A stretch of 20,007 nt of DNA, from contig CALFXX010000117.1 in the NCBI GenBank assembly GCA_937952975.1, positions 1-20,007 of the forward strand, written 5' to 3'. Shown piece by piece: positions 1 through 7,336 of this stretch; the first letter of the stretch is position 1, and each line of letters opens with the position of its first letter. Under the pieces are notes generated by a model that was not told the DNA's origin, did not search any database, and was given only the letters and a program-made list of their open reading frames with translations. Made by a program: the position numbers and the translations under genes. The stretch comes from an uncultured Alcaligenaceae bacterium. GTDB taxonomy: Bacteria > Pseudomonadota > Gammaproteobacteria > Burkholderiales > Burkholderiaceae_B.

Positions 1-29
1 TGGAGTTCAGACGTGTGCTCTTCCGATCT
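1..29. other. Illumina adapter remnant (not biological)
   Basis: The first 29 bases match the end of the Illumina TruSeq read-2 adapter as I know it, ending in GCTCTTCCGATCT at base 29. The open reading frame of the neighbouring MFS gene runs cleanly up to base 30 and no further, which places the junction exactly there. This is untrimmed library sequence at a contig edge and should be masked. Confidence 0.96.
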
Positions 30-182
30 AATACTGACGATTCCCAGGCCCGTCGAGGTATTTAACGGGCTAATAAACAGGCCCATCGTTTGACGCGTGC
101 CGTTGATGATCATGATGATGGCTGCAGCTGTCAGCGTTACCACCAAAATATCGCGTTGTTTAAACGTTTGAAAAAAACTCAT
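30..182 (-). CDS. MFS transporter, N-terminal fragment cut by contig edge
   Basis: A minus-strand frame starts with ATG at 182-180 and stays open for 51 codons up to the adapter junction. The translation begins MSFFQTFKQRDILVV, followed by a hydrophobic helix (about residues 12-27) and a GTRQTMGLFISPL stretch. That stretch is the typical end of TM1 and loop of major facilitator superfamily permeases of the oxalate/formate-antiporter or 'RQSFGLF' type. An AAGG lies 6 bases before the ATG. The substrate cannot be told from this fragment. The gene is divergent from efp, with a shared 197-base upstream region. The rest of the gene is lost at the contig edge, so truncation is technical rather than evolutionary. 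Confidence 0.75.
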
Positions 183-329
183 GGGTTGCCTTGGAGATAT
201 TGATATTTGTCGCAACAGCTACTGTAACAAGATGTTGGCGGGGCCTCAGCAAAACTTTGCCAAAGCACGCACTTCCCCGTCAAATCGATCAAAATCCTTG
301 AAAACAAAGCAATAAATGCCGAGGCAGGC

Positions 330-370
330 TAGAATAGAGGGCTTTTTTAACATTTACCGAATTACCGGAG
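330..370 (+). promoter_or_regulatory. Probable efp promoter -10 and ribosome binding site
   Basis: TAGAAT at 330-335 is a good sigma-70 -10 box about 45 bases before the efp start. I see no convincing -35 box at 16-18 bp spacing; TTGAAA at 298-303 is 26 bp away, too far. GGAG at 367-370 lies 9 bases before the ATG at 380 and supports that start. The rest of the 183-379 divergent region shows nothing else I can name. Confidence 0.4.
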
Positions 371-379
371 CTTTAAGTC

Positions 380-937
380 ATGAAAACCGCACAAGAGTTG
401 CGCGTCGGCAACGTAGTCATGGTCGGCAAAGATGCCGTCGTCGTGCAGCGCGCTGAATACAGCAAGTCAGGTCGCAACGCCTCAGTCGTGAAGCTTAAGT
501 TCAAAAACTTGCTCACAGGCACCGGTAGCGAAACCGTTTCAAAAGCTGACGAAAAATATGACGTGATCACGCTTGATCGCAAAGAGTGCACCTACTCATA
601 CTTTGCCGACCCAATGTATGTGTTTATGGATGCCGATTTCAACCAGTACGAAATCGAAGCTGACAGCATGGGCGACGCACTGTTTTACCTTGAAGAAGGC
701 ATGCCTGTTGAAGCTGTGTTTTATGACGGTCGCGCCATCTCAATCGAACTGCCCACCATGGTCGTTCGCGAAATCGTTTACACCGAACCAGCAGTCCGTG
801 GCGACACCTCAGGCAAAGTCATGAAGCCTGCAAAAATTAACACCGGCCACGAACTCCCCGTGCCTTTGTTTTGCGCCATTGGCGACAAGATCGAAATCGA
901 CACACGCACCGGCGAATACCGCAGTCGCGTGATGTAA
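380..937 (+). CDS. efp: Elongation factor P (Arg32, EarP type)
   Basis: This 185-aa protein is full-length for EF-P and has the three expected beta-barrel domains: a KOW-like N domain (about 1-64), an OB domain (about 65-127) and a C-terminal OB domain (about 128-185). EF-P binds ribosomes stalled at polyproline stretches and promotes peptide bond formation. The tip loop of domain I reads SKSGRNAS, with Arg at position 32 in place of the lysine used by the EpmA/B or lysylation types. In characterised Pseudomonas and Neisseria proteins this Arg is rhamnosylated by EarP using dTDP-rhamnose. No earP is seen next to the gene; upstream is an MFS gene. The gene stands alone and is closed by a strong terminator. 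Confidence 0.97.
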   Translation: MKTAQELRVGNVVMVGKDAVVVQRAEYSKSGRNASVVKLKFKNLLTGTGSETVSKADEKYDVITLDRKECTYSYFADPMYVFMDADFNQYEIEADSMGDALFYLEEGMPVEAVFYDGRAISIELPTMVVREIVYTEPAVRGDTSGKVMKPAKINTGHELPVPLFCAIGDKIEIDTRTGEYRSRVM

Positions 938-954
938 GTGGTTTCATCTTGAGT

Positions 955-983
955 AAAAAGGCCCAACACTGTTGGGCCTTTTT
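955..983. terminator. Bidirectional Rho-independent terminator
   Basis: A perfect 13-bp inverted repeat (AAAAAGGCCCAAC at 955-967 and its complement at 971-983) encloses a 3-base loop. The GC core is flanked by A5 on one side and T5 on the other, so it can act in both directions. It sits 18 bases after the efp stop, and its right edge overlaps the stop codon of the minus-strand MNT gene, so both convergent units probably end here. Confidence 0.93.
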
Positions 984-1308
984 ATTTCGTACTCGGTGGG
1001 CGCTCGATATGTTCAAACACCGCATACTTTTCAAGAATATGTTTTTGAAAGTCTTGTCCGATCTCATCCCAAACCAAGACATCAACACTGAAAGGCAACG
1101 AGCTTTCGTCAAGGGCTTCTTTGAATTCAGACACTGCAGCGCTTTGTGTGTCCTTCGAAAAAACGACTAAATCAAGATCAGAATCGGGCCTGAAGTTACC
1201 TTTCACGCGTGAACCAAACGCCCACACTAAAACATCTGGTAAGTATTGATCAACTAGCGCCGAAAGGATTTTGCGCTGCGCAGTCGAGATATGAATCGTC
1301 GAGGTCAC
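982..1308 (-). CDS. mntA: MNT-domain nucleotidyltransferase, antitoxin of HEPN/MNT pair
   Basis: This small nucleotidyltransferase of the pol-beta/MNT type has 108 aa when started at GTG 1308. The signature GSx10DxD is intact: Gly32-Ser33, Asp44 and Asp46, with a third acidic residue at Asp76 (SVDVLVW). The metal-binding triad therefore looks complete. In the characterised Shewanella HepT/MntA system, this enzyme adds AMP to a tyrosine of the HEPN toxin and neutralises it. I chose the GTG start because it overlaps the HEPN stop as GTGA and has GGAGA about 10 bases upstream. A longer frame reaches an ATG at 1383 but would overlap the HEPN gene by 79 bases. Family and pairing are clear; the antitoxin role is inferred from the pairing. 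Confidence 0.87.
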   Translation of the reverse strand: MTSTIHISTAQRKILSALVDQYLPDVLVWAFGSRVKGNFRPDSDLDLVVFSKDTQSAAVSEFKEALDESSLPFSVDVLVWDEIGQDFQKHILEKYAVFEHIERPPSTK

Positions 1309-1727
1309 GACCAAACTTCTCCGGTCATCACGGTATATAGTGCGCGCGAATCTTTTAAAAATCCATGTAATCGCGCGATACACTGCTGAGCCTTATCACC
1401 GTCGTAATCATGAGCGGTATTGGTTCGCGTATCGGCGTAAACTAACCAAGCCTCTATCGAACCTGCAAGCAACTTATTTTCATTTGCTAAGCGAAATACC
1501 GGTTTAGGACTATTCGGAACCTCTGGCGCACCTAACACTTCAATCAAGTAGCGCTTCAGTATCTTCCAAGTGCAGTCATAGCAAATCTCAAATCGTTGAA
1601 TGCAAGACTCAACAATCGCCTCTTTGTTTAACACGCTCAAATTAGGCTGATTGTGACTGTCTAAATAGTTGGCATATTGCAATTCGAGATGCGACAGCGA
1701 TTTCTTTAATTTGCTGTAGTCAATCAT
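1305..1727 (-). CDS. hepT: HEPN-domain protein, probable HepT-like toxin
   Basis: This is a 140-aa helical protein of the nucleotidyltransferase substrate-binding (HI0074) family. It carries the HEPN RNase motif Rx4HxY: Arg101, His106, Tyr108 in TRTNTAHDY. In HepT toxins of type VII toxin-antitoxin systems, the Arg and His cut tRNA and the Tyr is the residue AMPylated by MntA. All three are kept here, so the pair looks potentially active. The start chosen is ATG at 1727, with GAGGTG 6 bases upstream; a GTG three codons earlier lies within that ribosome binding site. It is the first gene of a two-gene operon, toxin first, overlapping the MNT gene by four bases. HI0074-like pairs without proven toxicity exist, so the function is inferred. 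Confidence 0.85.
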   Translation of the reverse strand: MIDYSKLKKSLSHLELQYANYLDSHNQPNLSVLNKEAIVESCIQRFEICYDCTWKILKRYLIEVLGAPEVPNSPKPVFRLANENKLLAGSIEAWLVYADTRTNTAHDYDGDKAQQCIARLHGFLKDSRALYTVMTGEVWS

Positions 1728-1827
1728 GAAAAACACCTCAACTTAACTATTTAATGGAACGCACAAAAGTTCTTTCTGATCGGGTACGCAGCTTAGAACC
1801 CAGCCTAGCGCTACAACTTTAAGGTCG

Positions 1828-1844
1828 GCGCAACGATGTTGTGC
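1828..1844. repeat. Imperfect palindrome upstream of HEPN/MNT operon
   Basis: GCGCAAC and GTTGTGC form 7-base arms with one mismatch (a G-U pair in RNA) around a 3-base centre. It lies about 100 bases before the HEPN start and about 80 after the YkgJ stop. It could be an operator for the operon or a weak hairpin ending the upstream transcript. The remainder of the 1728-1924 intergenic region gave no clear promoter. Confidence 0.3.
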
Positions 1845-1924
1845 ATAATACTGGCAAGCGATCATCCAGTCGAATGGCGAAAAAAATTGACAACGGACGA
1901 CGTCACAGAACTTGGCTCACTGAC

Positions 1925-2176
1925 TCAACTTGTCTGCCTCTCAAGATCGGCAAGCCAGCGTAAGGCATATTCTCGATCAGGCCCACACATTTCAGGAGAA
2001 GGTTGCAACCCACCACAAAAGGCCGGGCGCTCGGGTTGACCAAAGATCGCGCAGCGATTATCTGGCAAGAGCTGCACACAACGCACGCCAGCAGGCTTGC
2101 CCTGCGGCATGCCTGGGATCGGGCTAGTAATAGAGGGCGCGATACAACAAGCGCCGCAATCGGGGCGGCAGGTCAT
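1925..2176 (-). CDS. YkgJ-family cysteine cluster protein
   Basis: A small 83-aa protein with eight cysteines at positions 3, 7, 10, 11, 33, 42, 54 and 64. They include the CxxxCxxCC start (CRPDCGACC) and the IAPSITSPIPGMPxGKPAGVRC core typical of the YkgJ/UPF0153 zinc- or iron-chelating cluster family. Its biochemical role is not known. I prefer the ATG at 2176, which puts the first cysteine at residue 3 as in relatives. A GTG at 2215 and an ATG at 2206 in the same frame are possible earlier starts; no strong ribosome binding site decides. It follows the DUF1178 gene on the same strand by roughly 80-120 bases and may share its transcript. Confidence 0.85.
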   Translation of the reverse strand: MTCRPDCGACCIAPSITSPIPGMPQGKPAGVRCVQLLPDNRCAIFGQPERPAFCGGLQPSPEMCGPDREYALRWLADLERQTS

Positions 2177-2293
2177 TGCGCGACTCGAAACATTCTTGAC
2201 GTGCATCGTCACCACGGACCGAGCATTAAGAACACACTCGCCTTGGCACGATCATTATTCAGTCGCATAAGGCCTTTTGCGGCATACGCACGC

Positions 2294-2797
2294 TCACTGC
2301 AGGCGATCAGTATCCAGAAAGTCTGGCAAGGCCACAACGGCGATGCCCTCTTCGGCTAAGGCTTCGCGCTCTTCACGCGTTGCGGTACCACGAATTGGGC
2401 GTTCGTCAGACTCGCCTTCGTGAATCCGACGCGCCTCATCGGCAAAGCGATCACCAACGTTTTCTGTTTTGCTCACGAACTCGCGCATTTGTTGCAGCAC
2501 CGCAGCTTGCATTTGCATGAGTTGCGCGGCCTCAGGATTGGCAGCGATCAAATTACGCGAGGCTTCTTGGGCAGCCGCGGTGGCATCTGCCGAGGCGTTT
2601 GATTCAAGGCGAGGCTGGTCATAATGACCGACATTGAGCCTTGGCGCAGAGAGGCGCTTTTCAATTTTGTCGTTTTGGCACAGCGGACAGCTGATCAAGC
2701 CACGCGCCTGCTGTGAATCGTAATCTTCGTGCGAGCTGAACCAGCCCTCAAACAGATGGCGATTACCGCATTCAAGATCGAAAACTTTGAGTCCCAT
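2294..2797 (-). CDS. DUF1178 family protein
   Basis: From ATG 2797 the protein has 167 aa and opens with the DUF1178 signature MGLKVFDLECGNRHLFEGWF, with a CPLC pair about 30 residues later. Together with the earlier Cys and His this suggests a small zinc-binding N-terminal domain. The middle is a helical Ala/Gln-rich segment (LMQMQAAVLQQM), and the C terminus has the conserved acidic GESDERPIRGTATREE stretch. The function of the family is unknown. An in-frame ATG at 2824 would add nine residues that do not look like the family start. It lies 64 bases downstream of the giant ABC gene on the same strand, so read-through is possible. Confidence 0.9.
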   Translation of the reverse strand: MGLKVFDLECGNRHLFEGWFSSHEDYDSQQARGLISCPLCQNDKIEKRLSAPRLNVGHYDQPRLESNASADATAAAQEASRNLIAANPEAAQLMQMQAAVLQQMREFVSKTENVGDRFADEARRIHEGESDERPIRGTATREEREALAEEGIAVVALPDFLDTDRLQ

Positions 2798-2861
2798 AGG
2801 TCTTAGGTGGGGCGTGATGCCCATAATTCAAGCTTTCAAGTATACCGGAGGGCACACCACC

Positions 2862-5800
2862 TCAAATAAACTCAAGCCGCGGCACTGCGGCCAATAATTC
2901 TTTGGTCACGGCATGGACAGGCGACTGCAACACTTGCGCCGCAGTGCCCAATTCAACGATGTGCCCTGCATCCATCACCGCCACGCGATCGGCAAAGTAT
3001 TCGACCACGCCAAAATTATGCGTAATAAATAAGTACGCCATCCCAGTTTCGCGTTGCAAGTCTTGTAAAAGATCAAGGATTTGCGCCTGTACCGACACAT
3101 CCAGCGCTGAAGTGGGCTCATCGAGTATCAAAATCTTAGGCTCAACCGCGAGCGCGCGTGCAATCGCAATACGCTGGCGTTGCCCACCTGAAAACTCGTG
3201 CGGGTAGCGCAACGCAGAGTTCGCTGGTAAACCGACGCGTTCAAGCAGGTAAGCAATGCGGCGCGCCTGCTCGGCCGCCGACCATTCGGGGCGAAGCGCC
3301 GCGATCCCTTCTTGCAAGATGGCGCCCACTCGCATACGGGGGTCTAGCGAAGCAAAAGGGTCTTGAAACACAATTTGAACTTGGCCGCGCAGGGCTTTGA
3401 GCGCAGCGCCAGAGGCCTGCAAAATATTATTGCCCTCAACGACAGCAGAACCTTTAATTGAGGCGCTGCCGTCTAACAACCTGAGCAATGTTTTGGCAAT
3501 GGTCGTCTTACCGCAGCCAGAGCCCCCGACTAGCGCGAGCGTTTCATTGGCGTGAAGCGTAAAACTGACCCCTTGCACCACCTTGTTGTAGGCGACGATT
3601 CGGCGCAACACGCCTTTACGAATCGGGTAATGCACCTGCAGTTGATCAACGTGCAACACCTCAGCCGTATTATTCTTAGACTGCTCAGCATGCCCGGCGC
3701 TTTCCGTTTGAGTGATCGACTGAACAGTGTCGTTGGCGCCCGGCGGCGTGAGGCCTGAGTTAAGCCCTTCAGTCCCTTCACGCCCTCGTCCTTCACGCCC
3801 TTGCCCTTGCGCCGACAAGGCTCGCCCACGTTTAGCAAACGTGGGGATCGCGTCAAACAACTCACGCGCGTACGGATGTTTAGGCGAGATAAAAAACTCG
3901 TCGACAGGGGCCGTTTCAATGATCTCGCCATGGCGCATCAGCGCGACGGTATCCGCCACATGACGCACAACCGCCAGATCGTGCGTAATCAGCAATACCG
4001 CCATTCCCATTTCTTTTTGGATATCAGCCAACAGAGCCAACACTTGTGCTTGCACCGTCACATCCAGCGCAGTTGTAGGTTCGTCAGCAATCAACAACTC
4101 AGGCTCAGCCGCCAACGCAATCGCAATCATGATCCGCTGCTTTTGCCCCCCCGAGAACTGGAAGGGGTAATCATCGATTCGAGTTTCAGGATCAGGGATA
4201 CCAACGCGGCCTAACCATTGCACAGCGCGGGCACGGGCTTGCGCACCCCGCAACGCGGTGTGGCGTTCGATAGGTTCAAGGATTTGGTCGCCAATGCGCA
4301 TCACGGGGTTCAAACTTGTACCCGGTTCTTGGAAAATCATACTCGCCCGTGCGCCACGCACTGAACGCATCTGCGCTTCAGAAAGATGCGTTAAATCTGT
4401 GCCTTGCAGATCGATTCGCCCGTTTACGACCCGCAAAGCCTCTGGCAGTAAACGCATCAGCGCCATCGCAGTCATACTTTTACCTGACCCCGACTCGCCT
4501 ACTAACGCAAAGGTCTCACCACGATGGATGGTCAGGGCCAAGGCCTTAACGGCCAAGCGGACTTGATCGTCCGTATCGATTGCGATGTCTAGGTTAGTGA
4601 CGTTTAGCACCGAAGGTGCAGCAGGCGTGGGGAAAACTGGCAACATCGTTCCAGTCGTTCTGCCATTGAGGGGCGACGCTAAGCTTCCCGTGTCAAGCGA
4701 CTGAGGTGCGGGGGGCGTCGTTACTGCGTCGGATCCTGCTGCGGCACCTGAGCTTGAGCTTGAGCTTGAGCGCAGAACTCGTGCGCTGAGTTTGAAACGC
4801 TTGGGCCTGAAGGCTCTGGTGCGCGGATCAAAGGCGTCGCGCACAGCATCAGAAAACAAATTGGCCGACAGCACCAAGGCCAACATAAACAAAAAAGCAG
4901 TGAGCAAGTTCCACCAAATCATCGGGTCGCGCGACATTTCTAGACGCGCCTTTTCGATCATTGAGCCAAACGAGTTCATACTAGGATCAACACCGATCCC
5001 CAAGTACGACAAGACAGCTTCGTACAGAACCAACCCCGAAAACTGCAAGACAACCGTAATCAACACGATGTGCATCACATTGGGCAATAGATGCCGAGCC
5101 ATGATGCGTGCATGCGAAATCCCAAACGCACGCGCAGCCTGAACATATTCAAGCTCGCGCAGCTTTAGCGCCTCGGCACGTAACAAGCGGCACAAGCCAG
5201 CCCAACCGGTCAAGCCTAAAATCATGCACAGTAAAAACAAACGCAGGTCTGCGCGCTGTGCTGAGGTAGGAAACATTCCTGGGTGAGCATCGATGTAGAC
5301 CTGCATCATCAACACACAAGCGCCAATCAACAAGACACCCGGAATCGAGGTTAACGTTGTGTAAAGGTACTGGATCACATCGTCGATCCAGCCTTTGAAA
5401 TAGCCCGCTGAGATTCCAAAAATCAACGCGGGTGGAAGCATGGCAACCGTGGCTAAGCTGCCGATCACCCAGGCAGTACGGATACTTTTTAAAGCCTGCC
5501 ATAACACGTCATTACCTGTGCGATCGGTGCCAAGCACGTGATACCCCGAGGCCAAGCCGAATACCGCGCCAAACAAGAGGCACAACAAAGTCGATGTGAT
5601 TAAGATCGCTCGCCAGGGGATGTCAGTGTCGCCTCGCCACACTTGACGCGCGGTGGCCAACCGTATCGGCTGACGCGCAGACCCACTGATGCGCTGAGGG
5701 TCGTCCCGCTGCCCCGGCCTCACTTCTGTCGCAGGTGCCCTTGAACGGCCACGTCCAACCAAACTTAAGGTTAGCGCGATCACCACACAGGCCACTAGCA

Positions 5801-6353
5801 GCCCTGCACTCATCCCAAGCATTAAGCGCTTAAAAACATCTGCCCCCCATTGCACCTCGGGTGCCAAGAGATGCTTACCGCCAAACCGCAAACGCGGGAA
5901 ATCGCGACGCGGTTCGCCGCCCTCTTGCAGGATCGACTCTTTCGTAAATTGCAGCCAGGCGAGCGGGGCTGAATAGGTTTTTTCAGGACGCGCAAAGGCA
6001 GTGTCTTCAAGCAAAGCATCGAGCAGCGACATGACTTTGGGCGCATATATTGGCGCCGCCACCTTGGCCGCGGGGGCTGAAGTTGGCGCTGGGGTCGCGG
6101 TGGCCAACGGTGTCGTAGAGGTCACAGCAGACACCGGCGGCAAGCGCGGCTGATAGTGCAGCGAGTCAAGCAAACCAATCACAACAAACACTAACAGCAC
6201 CACGGCCGAGCACATGGCAGGCGTATTACGCGCGACCCTTGCCCACGTTGCCCGTAGCGCAGGCGAGCGCGAGACATGCCACGCGTACGTCAACACAGCA
6301 AGCAACAGTGCAAAGAGCGCGAGATCTGTCCAGAGAAAAATGATTTTAGGCAT
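2862..6353 (-). CDS. Fused peptide-type ABC transporter: permease + two ATPase domains
   Basis: A single 1163-aa chain joins three subunits that are normally separate. Residues 1-200 hold three predicted membrane segments (about 5-25, 47-63, 177-199) and a Pro/Ala/Thr-rich loop. Residues 248-507 are a DppC/OppC/YejE-type permease, with HVLGTDRTGNDVL (272-284) and the EAA loop (about 394-424). After a Ser7 linker (529-535) comes the first ATPase: Walker A GESGSGKS 619-626, FSGGQKQR 733-740, Walker B ending DEPT 757-760, His791. After a Gly/Arg/Glu-rich linker (842-863) comes the second: Walker A 943-950, FSGGQRQR 1054-1061, DEPT 1078-1081, His1112. All catalytic motifs are intact. Start ATG lies 5 bases after the first permease's stop. 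ATPase tandem fusions (YejF) are known; adding the permease is unusual. Substrate is unknown; di/oligopeptide or similar by family. Confidence 0.94.
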   Translation of the reverse strand: MPKIIFLWTDLALFALLLAVLTYAWHVSRSPALRATWARVARNTPAMCSAVVLLVFVVIGLLDSLHYQPRLPPVSAVTSTTPLATATPAPTSAPAAKVAAPIYAPKVMSLLDALLEDTAFARPEKTYSAPLAWLQFTKESILQEGGEPRRDFPRLRFGGKHLLAPEVQWGADVFKRLMLGMSAGLLVACVVIALTLSLVGRGRSRAPATEVRPGQRDDPQRISGSARQPIRLATARQVWRGDTDIPWRAILITSTLLCLLFGAVFGLASGYHVLGTDRTGNDVLWQALKSIRTAWVIGSLATVAMLPPALIFGISAGYFKGWIDDVIQYLYTTLTSIPGVLLIGACVLMMQVYIDAHPGMFPTSAQRADLRLFLLCMILGLTGWAGLCRLLRAEALKLRELEYVQAARAFGISHARIMARHLLPNVMHIVLITVVLQFSGLVLYEAVLSYLGIGVDPSMNSFGSMIEKARLEMSRDPMIWWNLLTAFLFMLALVLSANLFSDAVRDAFDPRTRAFRPKRFKLSARVLRSSSSSSSGAAAGSDAVTTPPAPQSLDTGSLASPLNGRTTGTMLPVFPTPAAPSVLNVTNLDIAIDTDDQVRLAVKALALTIHRGETFALVGESGSGKSMTAMALMRLLPEALRVVNGRIDLQGTDLTHLSEAQMRSVRGARASMIFQEPGTSLNPVMRIGDQILEPIERHTALRGAQARARAVQWLGRVGIPDPETRIDDYPFQFSGGQKQRIMIAIALAAEPELLIADEPTTALDVTVQAQVLALLADIQKEMGMAVLLITHDLAVVRHVADTVALMRHGEIIETAPVDEFFISPKHPYARELFDAIPTFAKRGRALSAQGQGREGRGREGTEGLNSGLTPPGANDTVQSITQTESAGHAEQSKNNTAEVLHVDQLQVHYPIRKGVLRRIVAYNKVVQGVSFTLHANETLALVGGSGCGKTTIAKTLLRLLDGSASIKGSAVVEGNNILQASGAALKALRGQVQIVFQDPFASLDPRMRVGAILQEGIAALRPEWSAAEQARRIAYLLERVGLPANSALRYPHEFSGGQRQRIAIARALAVEPKILILDEPTSALDVSVQAQILDLLQDLQRETGMAYLFITHNFGVVEYFADRVAVMDAGHIVELGTAAQVLQSPVHAVTKELLAAVPRLEFI
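4749..4772. repeat. Hexanucleotide tandem repeat in the ABC fusion linker
   Basis: Four tandem TGAGCT units (the last is TGAGCG) lie at 4749-4772. Read on the minus strand in frame they encode the serine run at residues 529-535 of the fused ABC protein, between the permease and the first ATPase. Gain or loss of a unit would change the linker by two residues without breaking the frame. Confidence 0.9.
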
Positions 6354-6358
6354 GACGG

Positions 6359-7336
6359 CTACTCGAAGCGCACGCGCGGATCAGCGAGCGTGTACGAGAT
6401 ATCGGCCATGATTAGGCCGACAATATAGAGAGACGCTCCCAAAAAAACCATCGCGCGCACGATTGAAAAATCTTGCCCACTCAGTGCGTCAAGGGTATAG
6501 CTACCCAGCCCGGGTATACCAAAAAAAGATTCAGAGATCAGGCTGCCCATAAACAGCAAGGGCAGCGAAGCCACCGCGCCCGTCAAAATGGGCAATAGCG
6601 CATTACGCAAGACATGCTTAAACAGCACCACGCGCTCGCTTAAACCCTTTGCACGAGCGGTGCGAACGTAATCCTTACCCACTTCTTCTAAAAATAAACT
6701 GCGCAAAAATCTTGCTTCAGAGCCCAAGCCAGCAATCACAGCCACGACAATGGGTAACGCCAGAAACTTAAGCGTGTCCCAACCTCCGGCAAAGCCCGAG
6801 TAAGGCACGAGCCTCAAGATTTTTGAAAACAACCATTGCCCAGCGATGATATAAAACAAGCTCGATATTGAAAGCATCACCACGCACAGCACAACGCCCC
6901 AAAAATCAAGTGCAGTTGTTCTGAAAAAAACCAGCAGTAACGCAAAAGCAATACTCAACGCCAGCCCCAACACAAAGGTAGGGACGGCGAGCGCCAAGCT
7001 TGGCCACATACGTGCTTTGATTTCACGGCCGATATCACGCCCCTCGTCTGAGGCGCCAAAATCAAACGTCAACAGCGGCACCGAGCGTTGATAAAAAATC
7101 GTCTCAGTATATTTTTTGATGCCCTCTTGTTTAACATTCAAAAATAACGGTTTGTCATAGCCACGTTCGATTTTCCATTTTTCAACTGCATCGGCACTGA
7201 CGCGCTGCCCACCGATCGCCAAGCGTGCCATGTCATCCGGCGTATTGACTGCGAAAAATAAAATAAAAGTGAAGAGATTAACGCCCAATAAAATCAATAA
7301 ACCGTATAGCAAGCGGCGTACGATATAACCGATCAT
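6359..7336 (-). CDS. ABC transporter permease, DppB/OppB/YejB type
   Basis: A 325-aa inner-membrane permease. It begins MIGYIVRRLLYGLLILLGV, the standard N-terminal helix of the DppB family, has about six membrane helices, and carries the EAA coupling loop in EEVGKDYVRTARAKGLSERV...HVLRNALLPI near residues 215-250. It ends with ADPRVRFE, the typical DppB tail. It forms the channel with the permease domain of the following fusion protein. The ATG at 7336 overlaps the stop of the receptor gene as ATGA, which argues for translational coupling. A longer frame reaching 7471 is only an overlap with the receptor gene and lacks family similarity. The periplasmic loop after TM1 (about residues 30-110) is long for the family. 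Confidence 0.95.
   Translation of the reverse strand: MIGYIVRRLLYGLLILLGVNLFTFILFFAVNTPDDMARLAIGGQRVSADAVEKWKIERGYDKPLFLNVKQEGIKKYTETIFYQRSVPLLTFDFGASDEGRDIGREIKARMWPSLALAVPTFVLGLALSIAFALLLVFFRTTALDFWGVVLCVVMLSISSLFYIIAGQWLFSKILRLVPYSGFAGGWDTLKFLALPIVVAVIAGLGSEARFLRSLFLEEVGKDYVRTARAKGLSERVVLFKHVLRNALLPILTGAVASLPLLFMGSLISESFFGIPGLGSYTLDALSGQDFSIVRAMVFLGASLYIVGLIMADISYTLADPRVRFE

Noticed and set aside
298..335. TTGAAA with TAGAAT as a full sigma-70 promoter for efp
   Set aside because: The spacing is 26 bp, beyond the usable range, so only the -10 box was kept.
2003..2359. 118-aa plus-strand open frame
   Set aside because: It runs antisense over the YkgJ and DUF1178 genes, has no family motif and no ribosome binding site.
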